This document shows positions 26,220 to 33,506 of a stretch of 58,762 bases of DNA, piece after piece; within the stretch, counting starts at the first letter, position 1, and each line of letters starts with the position of its first letter. The stretch comes from Flavobacteriales bacterium (lineage in GTDB: Bacteria > Bacteroidota > Bacteroidia > Flavobacteriales_D > Sanyastnellaceae). The position numbers and the translations under genes were made by a program. Under the pieces are notes generated by a model, which was not told the origin of the DNA, ran no database searches, and saw only the letters and a program-made list of their open reading frames with translations. Location of the stretch: assembly GCA_022447625.1 (NCBI GenBank), contig JAKVAX010000020.1:1-58762 (forward strand). The letters run 5' to 3'.

Positions 26220-28352
26220 ATGAAAAAGGACATTCTAATCATATTCAGTCTCTTTATCACGACCACCATGGTGGCTCAAGAAGGAGCACTTCGTAAAGCT
26301 GATCGTTCTAGAAATGATTTGGCTTACGCCGAAGCAATTGACCGTTACACCAATCTGCTCGATCGAGGAGTTGATAGCAGTCGGGTAGCCCTTGGGCTAG
26401 CAGAAAGCTATTTCGCACTCCGAAATATGCAGGCCGCAGCTGACTGGTATGCTCAAGCAGGTGAACTCGAAACTGATGAAATGTGCCGATTCACTCATGC
26501 ATTAAAGAGCACCGGGAATTCAGCTCAAGCCGAAATCTTGAGTCAAGGATGTTCAGGAGAAGCCTACACTGCTGAGCTTATCGAATTGATTCAAACAGAC
26601 AATGGTCGTTTTGACGTCACGAGAGAAGAGTTCAACACCGAAGGCTCGGAATTCGGCCCATGTTTTATAGACGGTGACTTAGTATTTGTTTCAGATCGTG
26701 AAAACGATATCGCTGTCAAGCGCCGCTTCAAATGGAATGGACGTCCATTCCTTGACCTGTACATGCTCTCGGAGTCTGTAGAAGGCACTCCTGAATTCAC
26801 TCCGATGCCATCAACGGTGAACACTCCATTGCATGAAGGACCAGGTTGTTTCGTAGATAACGGAGGAACTTTCTATTTCACACGGAATCAAACTTCCGCC
26901 GAAGGCGACCAAACATTAAAACTGGAAATTCTAACCTCTGAAATGGTCAATGGAGAATGGTCTACACCCAGTGGATTCACTCACAACAGTGCAGACTATT
27001 CAACCGGACATCCAACCATCACTGCCGATGAGGAATTCATTGCGTTCACTTCTGATATGGACGGTGGACTTGGTGGAACAGATATTTGGATCTGCCAAAA
27101 AATGAACGATGGAACCTGGGGAACCCCTATGAACGCTGGACCTTCGATTAATACAGTCATGAATGAAATGTTTCCTCATTTCGGTGTAGATGGGTTCTTG
27201 TACTTCGCTTCTGACGGTCACGCAAATCTTGGTGGATTAGATGTTTTTGAAGCGCCATTCAAGAACGGTGCTTGCGGAAATGCCTTGAACCTTGGTGCGC
27301 CCGTGAACTCCACTGCGGATGATTTTTCTTTCACCCTTCGAGAAGATGAACGTATAGCCTATTTCGCTTCAAACCGAGATAATGATGCCACAAACGATGA
27401 CTTGTACAAGGTGAAAGTCTTGAAAAATCGCGAGTGGAATTATACCGGTATCGTGATAGACAACGAAGGTACAGCCGTGATGAACTGCACTGTCAATGTA
27501 CTGAACGCGACCGGCGAAGTTGTTGGCACGGCGGTAACGAATAGCAGTGGAATCTTTGACTTAGTCACTAACGTACCAGCAGCAACTGATGCCGAGTTAA
27601 CATTTAATGCTGGTCCTGCGTTGGCTAGCGCCGAAAAATCGGTAGCTGATTGTACTCAAGAATTGTACAATTTGGATGCGGGGACTATTGAACTTGCAGC
27701 ACTAGGGTACATTGGTGCTACAGTTATTCGAGATAAAGCAACGAATGAAGGATTGGCCAATTTGAAAGCGACATTAACAGACCTTGGAACCAACTCGGCG
27801 ACTACTATTGTTACTGATGAAGATGGTAGTCTGAACTTCGATTTGAATCCGACAACCAATTATGAAATCACCCTGACGAAGGAAGGTTACTTCACAAAGT
27901 CAGCTTTCTTCAATACTAACAACATCACTTCAGGAGTAACTGATCTTACGGCTTTAACAGGTGTAGATCTGAACTTCGAGAAGATCGAGGTGAACAAAAC
28001 GGTGCGAATCGAAAACATCAACTACGACTACAACGATTACCGTATTCGTGATGATGCCGCAACAGAACTAAACAAGATCATCACCTTGTTGAACGACAAC
28101 CCAACAATGAAGATCGAATTAGGATCGCACACCGATGCTCGTGGTAGCGACTCATACAATCTGAAACTAAGTCAAAAGCGCGCGAAAGCCGCTGTTGAAT
28201 ACCTTATTCAAAACGGTATCGACAAAAACCGCCTCTCATCAAGAGGTTATGGAGAAACCGTGTTGATCAACAACTGTGGAAATGGGAACGACTGTTCCGA
28301 TGAAGACCACGAGATCAACCGAAGAACTGAATTCCGCGTAACGGAGTTCTGA
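26220..28352 (+). CDS. PorE-like TPR / PD40 propeller / OmpA protein
   Basis: A 710-residue protein with a signal peptide ending near MVAQ. Domain order is TPR-like helices (about 20-110), a WD40-like PD40 beta-propeller (about 140-405, repeats such as FGPCFIDGDLVFVSDRE and ITADEEFIAFTSD), a carboxypeptidase-regulatory-like fold (about 415-490) with a second such segment (about 500-590), and a C-terminal OmpA peptidoglycan-binding domain (about 594-710, with GSHTDARGSDSYN and EINRRTEF). This is the arrangement described for PorE of the T9SS, though many paralogues exist beside SprF-like genes. It likely anchors the SprF/adhesin assembly to peptidoglycan. It is the last gene of the operon; a strong terminator follows. 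Confidence 0.88.
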   Translation: MKKDILIIFSLFITTTMVAQEGALRKADRSRNDLAYAEAIDRYTNLLDRGVDSSRVALGLAESYFALRNMQAAADWYAQAGELETDEMCRFTHALKSTGNSAQAEILSQGCSGEAYTAELIELIQTDNGRFDVTREEFNTEGSEFGPCFIDGDLVFVSDRENDIAVKRRFKWNGRPFLDLYMLSESVEGTPEFTPMPSTVNTPLHEGPGCFVDNGGTFYFTRNQTSAEGDQTLKLEILTSEMVNGEWSTPSGFTHNSADYSTGHPTITADEEFIAFTSDMDGGLGGTDIWICQKMNDGTWGTPMNAGPSINTVMNEMFPHFGVDGFLYFASDGHANLGGLDVFEAPFKNGACGNALNLGAPVNSTADDFSFTLREDERIAYFASNRDNDATNDDLYKVKVLKNREWNYTGIVIDNEGTAVMNCTVNVLNATGEVVGTAVTNSSGIFDLVTNVPAATDAELTFNAGPALASAEKSVADCTQELYNLDAGTIELAALGYIGATVIRDKATNEGLANLKATLTDLGTNSATTIVTDEDGSLNFDLNPTTNYEITLTKEGYFTKSAFFNTNNITSGVTDLTALTGVDLNFEKIEVNKTVRIENINYDYNDYRIRDDAATELNKIITLLNDNPTMKIELGSHTDARGSDSYNLKLSQKRAKAAVEYLIQNGIDKNRLSSRGYGETVLINNCGNGNDCSDEDHEINRRTEFRVTEF
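26894..26908 (+). repeat. Interspersed repeat, CGAAG-loop copy
   Basis: TTCCGCCGAAGGCGA inside the PorE-like gene, read as SAEGD. It shares the TTCCGC...GCGA arms with the 17-bp family but has a CGAAG loop; matching copies are at 52331 and 55752. Confidence 0.6.
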
Positions 28353-28372
28353 TTTGAATAGTGTACGTAAAG

Positions 28373-28405
28373 AAAAGCCCCGCAAATGCGGGGCTTTTTT
28401 TCTGC
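28373..28405. terminator. Bidirectional terminator
   Basis: A 12-bp inverted repeat, AAAAGCCCCGCA / TGCGGGGCTTTT, with T runs, between convergent genes (the PorE-like gene and the lipoprotein gene). The arms are almost the same as those of the terminator at 38687. Confidence 0.9.
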
Positions 28406-28430
28406 AGGTCAAAAATGAGATCTACAGCTT

Positions 28431-29540
28431 TCAATAAGCAAACGCAATCGCTGCGTTTTGAAGTTCGAGAAGTACCTCCTCTCCAAGCGGTCCTCCCGAT
28501 TCTTCTTTGAGCAAGATGGAAGTCGAAAAATCGACTTGTAGCGTGGCTTGCCCTTGCTCATTTGCTTCATATGGTGTAACAGTATGAATTGAAAAGAATG
28601 ATTCATCGGGTTGCCCTCCAAGAGGGTCACACTCCAGAATCGAAGAATAGCGGTTTCCTCCTTCATCCGTGAAGAATACTTGAATCACTGGTTCGTGATC
28701 GCGTTCAACTTCACTTTCTACCCATGGTAGTTGACAATCATCTAAAGGTAGCTCGATAAATTGGTCAATGAAGGGAACAAACTCAGTTCCATTATCTGTA
28801 ATGGCCAATGAAACAGAGATCTCCAACCCAAATCCAAACGGATCAAATGGAATCACCAAAGGATCTGTTCCAATGGTCTGGTAGAATGACTCATTCACCT
28901 CCCAAAGCAAAATCATATCCGGGTCAGTGACAGGAGGAAATAGAATAAACTCTTCGGCTTCGTAATCGATGTGCGCGTTGATGATTCCGATCATTATATC
29001 TCCAGAGCAAGGCGCTACAGGAAATACCGTGCATTCAGTGCTTCCTCCACAGAAGAGATCATTAAAATATCCGATTTGCACAGGCTGATTTGGATCAATA
29101 GCAACAGAAGGATCTTCTCCATCTATGATAGGTGTTCCGTTGACGATCCAAAAGACCTCTTCCTCTTCAGAACTTAAATGAAGTACACTACTCAAGCCTT
29201 CTTCAAAACCGAGCGCAACATCTGTCTCTTCAAGATCTTCGATGTGTTCAGCTGTGTCATTTATTTCTTCATCTCCAGCAATGAAACGGAAACTCAATTC
29301 CATGCCATCTGCATCGGGCACCGTGATGGTTGTGATGGATTCGAATCTACCAAAGTCGTTGCCCCATGATTCAGTAAACATGTACAATCCGTTGGTACCT
29401 GGAGTCATGTCAAAGGCTTCTCCGTTCAAGGTGCCTTCAACATCGAAATCTGGAGTGCGGTGCACTTCGCTTTCCGGCTCTTCTTTTCGACAAGCGGAAA
29501 GGGCCACCAAGCACAGAGCTATGATCAATATCTTTCTCAT
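28431..29540 (-). CDS. Lipoprotein of unknown function, downstream of an ECF sigma module
   Basis: A 369-residue predicted lipoprotein starting MRKILIIALCLVALSAC, with lipobox LSAC and early charged residues (RKEEPES). The ATG at 29540 overlaps the stop of the upstream beta-barrel gene by 4 nt, which favours it over an in-frame start 12 nt earlier. The mature protein is very acidic, with several cysteines (CGGSTEC, PC, DDC, LEC) that may pair, and looks beta-rich. No family recognised. It is the last gene of the sigma / barrel / lipoprotein operon, so its expression probably depends on that sigma factor (inference). Confidence 0.75.
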   Translation of the reverse strand: MRKILIIALCLVALSACRKEEPESEVHRTPDFDVEGTLNGEAFDMTPGTNGLYMFTESWGNDFGRFESITTITVPDADGMELSFRFIAGDEEINDTAEHIEDLEETDVALGFEEGLSSVLHLSSEEEEVFWIVNGTPIIDGEDPSVAIDPNQPVQIGYFNDLFCGGSTECTVFPVAPCSGDIMIGIINAHIDYEAEEFILFPPVTDPDMILLWEVNESFYQTIGTDPLVIPFDPFGFGLEISVSLAITDNGTEFVPFIDQFIELPLDDCQLPWVESEVERDHEPVIQVFFTDEGGNRYSSILECDPLGGQPDESFFSIHTVTPYEANEQGQATLQVDFSTSILLKEESGGPLGEEVLLELQNAAIAFAY

Positions 29541-30778
29541 TTCAGTCTCCAATTTAGTCTGACAATGAAACGCTTATTTCGGGCATCGCTTCCTTGAACC
29601 ACTGAGTTCAAACCGGTGCTGTAAGTGAAGTCAAGTGATGCAGATCGGGTCAATCGGTAACGGTATCCTCCATGTAAGTTCCACATGAGTGGGGAGAATC
29701 CGGTGAGGTAACCATAATCTTCAGACTCAGCCACTACCTCTTCACTGAACAAGCTCACCTCAGTGGTTGTCAGCTCGTTCTTCGTGACTGCTACATATTC
29801 TAGTCCTGCTCCTCCGAAGAATGAGTGGCGAACGTTCGCATCCCATATCAAAGAAACTGGCAGTTCCGCTAGGTAGAGCTTCACCGTTGAGATCTCAGTA
29901 TTTGAGTACTCGTACCCAAAGCCAGGCGTCACTTCACGGAAATCTTTACTCACGCGTACTTCCGTCAGCTGCTGACCTCCAAGTCCTCCTCGAATCCACA
30001 GTCCGTTGGCGATGCGTTGTTCAAGTGCAATCCCTGCTTGAGGGTTGAATACAGTAGCTCCTTTGACCGTTCCATAGCCCGCCGCAAAGGCGTTTCCAAC
30101 GTACACCATCAGTTGAGTAGGTTTCACTGACTCACGGAGGAAGTTGCGATGCTTATCTTCAAAAGTGCGGAACTTAAGTACACCCGACGGATCAACATGG
30201 CGGTACCCGCGAATGGAAGCGAGCGACAAACCGGTTGGTGCATTGATCGTAGGGGTAGTTTTGGTAGTACGTTCGAGCATTGATCCACCATAGCCCTCAG
30301 ATTCTACTACAGTTTCTAATTCCAATTCTTCCTTTAATTCGAATTCTTCCTTCACCTCATCTCCCGTTCTGAGATCAGCCACCACCTCTTGTTCAGGAGT
30401 GTCCGATTCCGCGCTAGCGAAAACAATAGAAGAAGAGGAAGAATGAGAATGAGAATTCGATGTTAAATTTTGGGGTTGAGTTGTATTTCCCACTTCATTC
30501 TCATTGTAGAAAGTCTCTTGGGGAGCGGTATCCGTTGACATCACTTCATGGGACGACTCATATTGAATTGGGTCGCGAGAAGTGTTATCCGCAAGCTGCG
30601 CCGGGCCATGTTCTGCCGGCAGGAAGTACATCACCACTGCGGCTACCACAACCGCAGCAGGTGGCAACCACGACAATACCTTGCGCGTGAACTGCTTGCG
30701 CTCTTCGCGCTTCAGTACGGCGAGGGCATCATCCCAGTACTCTTCCTTAAAAGCTTCGTTATGCAGATGCTTTTCCAT
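29537..30778 (-). CDS. Transmembrane protein with beta-barrel-like C-terminus, candidate anti-sigma partner
   Basis: A 413-residue protein. Residues 1-36 are charged and cytoplasmic in character (KEEYWDDALAVLKREERKQFTRK); a single hydrophobic segment follows (about 37-55, WLPPAAVVVAAVVMYFL); then a polar, Ser/Glu-rich linker (about 60-200). The last 200 residues have alternating strands and end NKRFIVRLNWRLK, resembling small Bacteroidota outer-membrane barrels. It has no cleavable signal peptide. The start overlaps the ECF sigma gene by 20 nt, which suggests an anti-sigma role for the N-terminal part. How one chain would span the inner membrane and also form a barrel is unclear. A 17-bp interspersed repeat encodes FASAES in the linker. 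Confidence 0.75.
   Translation of the reverse strand: MEKHLHNEAFKEEYWDDALAVLKREERKQFTRKVLSWLPPAAVVVAAVVMYFLPAEHGPAQLADNTSRDPIQYESSHEVMSTDTAPQETFYNENEVGNTTQPQNLTSNSHSHSSSSSIVFASAESDTPEQEVVADLRTGDEVKEEFELKEELELETVVESEGYGGSMLERTTKTTPTINAPTGLSLASIRGYRHVDPSGVLKFRTFEDKHRNFLRESVKPTQLMVYVGNAFAAGYGTVKGATVFNPQAGIALEQRIANGLWIRGGLGGQQLTEVRVSKDFREVTPGFGYEYSNTEISTVKLYLAELPVSLIWDANVRHSFFGGAGLEYVAVTKNELTTTEVSLFSEEVVAESEDYGYLTGFSPLMWNLHGGYRYRLTRSASLDFTYSTGLNSVVQGSDARNKRFIVRLNWRLK
30406..30422 (+). repeat. 17-bp interspersed repeat, copy 2 (GCTA loop)
   Basis: ATTCCGCGCTAGCGAAA, identical to the copies at 10114 and 37535, inside the barrel-protein gene, where the minus strand is read as FASAE. Confidence 0.8.
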
Positions 30779-31337
30779 TCTTTGTCAAATGCTCTAGTTC
30801 AGGTTGGAGGAATTCTTTCAACGCTTTTCTGGCCACACTGTAGTGCCAAGCGGAAGTACCCTCCGAAATCTTTAATAGTTCTGCGATTTCACGATGCTTA
30901 TAACCATCAATCGCATATAAGTTAAACACGCTACGGGTCATGGGATGCAGCTCAGTGAGCTTGTCTTGGATCACCTCCAGTAGGTTGCTTCCAATTCGGA
31001 GGTGTTCTGAATTTTCCATTCTGTATTCCTCCACGATATCCGTCCCGATCGCGATATTCTCTTTGTATCGTTTTTGTTTACGGAACTCGTCAATAATGCA
31101 ATTGACAGTGATGCTCCGGATCCATGTTTTTAGGGCTTGTTCTTTGTTGTACTTATCTAAGTTCAACATAATCCTGGCGAATGAGAGATTCAACATCTCC
31201 ATAGCTTCTTCTCTGGAAGACGCGTAGCGTAGACATATCGAGAACAGGTAGGCAAAGTGATGTTTGTAAAAAACATACTGAGCCTTACGGTCTCTTTTCA
31301 GACACCCCCGGAGTATCTTGTCTTCCTTGTAGTTCAC
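30759..31337 (-). CDS. ECF-type RNA polymerase sigma-70 factor
   Basis: A 192-residue sigma factor when started from the GTG at 31337 (VNYKEDKILRGCLKRDRKAQ), which matches the usual Bacteroidota start 'DxxIIxGCLKGDRKAQ'. A longer frame to a TTG at 31382 is rejected because it runs through the terminator hairpin of the upstream gene. Region 2: AYLFSICLRYASSREEAMEMLNLSF and TWIRSITVNCIIDEFRKQKR. Region 4: LHPMTRSVFNLYAIDGYKHREIAELL followed by a recognition helix. The 3' end overlaps the transmembrane/barrel gene by 20 nt. It probably directs core RNA polymerase to envelope-related promoters; the targets are not known. Confidence 0.88.
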   Translation of the reverse strand: MNYKEDKILRGCLKRDRKAQYVFYKHHFAYLFSICLRYASSREEAMEMLNLSFARIMLNLDKYNKEQALKTWIRSITVNCIIDEFRKQKRYKENIAIGTDIVEEYRMENSEHLRIGSNLLEVIQDKLTELHPMTRSVFNLYAIDGYKHREIAELLKISEGTSAWHYSVARKALKEFLQPELEHLTKNGKASA

Positions 31338-31349
31338 CAGGTTAAAGGG

Positions 31350-31377
31350 AAAAGGACCCACTCCGAAAAGTGGATCC
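31350..31377 (-). terminator. Terminator between Kazal-repeat gene and ECF sigma gene
   Basis: On the minus strand GGATCCACT-TTTCGG-AGTGGGTCC (one G-U pair) followed by TTTT. It starts 16 nt after the Kazal-repeat stop and ends 12 nt before the sigma GTG. It may fully or partly insulate the two genes. Confidence 0.7.
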
Positions 31378-31393
31378 TTCAACTATACAATCT

Positions 31394-33409
31394 TTAGTGT
31401 GTTTTCACTAATCGCTCTGTCGCAGAAGCGCCTGTGCTATCTGTCAGTTTCACGATGTAGCTACCTACTGGTAAGTCTGTGATCGATAGTTCGATCTGGA
31501 TCTGACCAGCTCCCATCTGATGGTTCGCACTATGTACGAGTTGTCCCATTGACGAGTAGATCTCTACTTGTACCGAACGTTCGTCGGTAACTTCTAGCTG
31601 GAGCGTTGTGCGGTGTTGCGTGGGGTTCGGGAACAGCAACATTGATTCCAGGTCATTGCGTGCTGAAAAGAATACAGCTTCTTCGGCTTGAATTCCAACG
31701 AGTGGGATATTCACACCACCACCATTGACACCGTCGCCATCTTCTTCACCTTCGTCTTCGTAGTCACAATCAACTACGTCCAAGCCTTCACATTCTGCCA
31801 AGCAAGCAGGCAGTTCGAAGATTCCGAATCCTGTGTCTACACATACTAGATCGAATGCTCCTTCGTAGTCACAATCGCAATCGAAATCATCGTTTCCACC
31901 ATCATCGTTTCCGTCGCCGTCTTCGAAATCACAGTCTACTACTTCTAGTCCTTCGCATGCTGCCAAACAAGCTGGCATGACGATAACCTCAAATCCTGTG
32001 TCTACACATACTAGATCGAATGCTCCTTCGTAGTCACAATCGCAATCGAAATCGCCATTGTCCCAGTCGTCACCCCAATCATCTCCCCAATCATCACCCC
32101 ATGGGCAATCACCTTCGTCGTAGTCACCATCGTTGAAGTCACAGTCGCCTTCAACAACCTCGAATCCGAAGCATTCAGCTAGACATGCACTTGGGAATGG
32201 TTCAATTCCGAATGGAGTCTCTACACATACAATGTCTTCCTCCGTTGGTTCAGGACAATCACACTCTTCATCAAATGGGTCTTCGTAGCCATCGCCGTCA
32301 TCGAAATCACAGTCAACGGTCTCCAATCCTTCGCATTCTGCGAGGCACAATGGCATTTCAATTACAATACCGAATCCAGGGTCTACACATACGAGTTCAA
32401 AGGCACCTTCATAATCACAATCACAGTCGTAATCGTAATCATCATTACCCCAATCATCATCCCAGTCGTCACCGCCGTCGTAGATATCACAATCTCCTTC
32501 TACTACTGTCAGACCTAGACATTCAGCAAAACAAGCGCTTGGGAATAACTCAATTCCAAATCCTGTTTCAACACAAACGAAGTCATCTTCGGTGGGCTCC
32601 GGACAATCACAATCAACATCCCATGGATCTTCGTCATCGTAATCATCATCGTTACCATCTCCGTAATCGCAATCAACGATTTCTAGTCCGTCGCATTCAG
32701 CGAAGCACAATGGAATTTCAATGATTCCGAATCCCGTTTCAACGCATACTAGATCGAAAGCTCCTTCGAAATCACAATCACAATCGTAACCGTAATCATC
32801 ATCGTCACCCCAATCGTAATCATCGTCACCACCGTCGAAGATGTTACAATCGCCTTCTACTACTTCTAATCCAAAACACTCTGCGATACATGCACTCGGG
32901 AATAGCTCAATCCCAAATTCTGTTTCAACACAAACGAAATCATCATCGGTGGGCTCGGGACAATCACAATCAACATCCCATGGATCTTCATAGTCATAGT
33001 CATAGTCATCGCCATAATCGAAATCACAGTCTCCTTCTACTACAGTCAAACCTAGACACTCTGCAAAACAAGCGCTTGGAAATGGTTCGATTCCAAAGTC
33101 TGTTTCTACACATACTAGGTCATCTTCAGTTGGTTCCGGACAGTCACAATCGAAATCGATTGGGTTATTTCCTCCTCCATTGAAGTCACAATCACATTCA
33201 ACTATTTCCAGTTCAAGGCATTCAGCAATACATGCGCTTGGCATCGGGAAGATGTCTCCCTCCACTTCCACACACACGATGTCTTCCGGAGTCGGTTCCG
33301 GACAGTCGCAGTAGATCCCGAATGGGTCGTCTCCTTGGGCAGATGCAGCCAGCCCCAGTAGGCCGAAAAAAGCTGCGATCATTACTCTCTGTAAAGTTTT
33401 CATACGCAT
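31394..33409 (-). CDS. Secreted protein with nine Kazal-like repeats and T9SS type A tail
   Basis: A 671-residue protein (a second in-frame ATG at 33403 is equally possible) with a signal peptide ending near AASAQ. It carries nine Cys-rich units of about 40 residues with the pattern C-x-C-...-VC-x(12-13)-C-x(2)-AEC-x(8-10)-C, close to Kazal-type inhibitor domains ('SACFAECLGLTVVEGDC'). Two subtypes occur: A begins CDCPEPT and B begins CDC(D)YEGAF; the order is A-A-A-B-A-B-A-B-B. Linkers are very rich in D, G, Y and W. The end (LLFPNPTQHRTT...LPVGSYIVKL) is a T9SS type A sorting domain, so it should be released or displayed outside the cell. It may inhibit serine proteases or bind calcium; neither is shown. 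It is divergent from the CHAT protease gene. Confidence 0.85.
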   Translation of the reverse strand: MRMKTLQRVMIAAFFGLLGLAASAQGDDPFGIYCDCPEPTPEDIVCVEVEGDIFPMPSACIAECLELEIVECDCDFNGGGNNPIDFDCDCPEPTEDDLVCVETDFGIEPFPSACFAECLGLTVVEGDCDFDYGDDYDYDYEDPWDVDCDCPEPTDDDFVCVETEFGIELFPSACIAECFGLEVVEGDCNIFDGGDDDYDWGDDDDYGYDCDCDFEGAFDLVCVETGFGIIEIPLCFAECDGLEIVDCDYGDGNDDDYDDEDPWDVDCDCPEPTEDDFVCVETGFGIELFPSACFAECLGLTVVEGDCDIYDGGDDWDDDWGNDDYDYDCDCDYEGAFELVCVDPGFGIVIEMPLCLAECEGLETVDCDFDDGDGYEDPFDEECDCPEPTEEDIVCVETPFGIEPFPSACLAECFGFEVVEGDCDFNDGDYDEGDCPWGDDWGDDWGDDWDNGDFDCDCDYEGAFDLVCVDTGFEVIVMPACLAACEGLEVVDCDFEDGDGNDDGGNDDFDCDCDYEGAFDLVCVDTGFGIFELPACLAECEGLDVVDCDYEDEGEEDGDGVNGGGVNIPLVGIQAEEAVFFSARNDLESMLLFPNPTQHRTTLQLEVTDERSVQVEIYSSMGQLVHSANHQMGAGQIQIELSITDLPVGSYIVKLTDSTGASATERLVKTH

Positions 33410-33506
33410 TGGTTTTTGGATTAAATTTCCTTCACTAGACAGTACGTCCCTCCTTGGATTTTCCTTGGCAGGATTTTGAAATTAAACTCCAACCAACTGA
33501 ATTCCT

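Noticed and set aside
31338-31382. Longer N-terminus for the ECF sigma factor (TTG start)
   Set aside because: It overlaps a terminator hairpin and adds residues not typical of ECF factors; GTG 31337 preferred.
32185-32724. A 179-codon plus-strand frame opposite the Kazal-repeat gene, rich in H/R/N
   Set aside because: It is the antisense of Asp-rich repeats; the composition is an artefact and no domain is visible.
33452-33477. Direct repeat CCTTGGATTTT / CCTTGGCAGGATTTT upstream of the CHAT gene
   Set aside because: Too short and AT-rich to claim an operator without conservation data.
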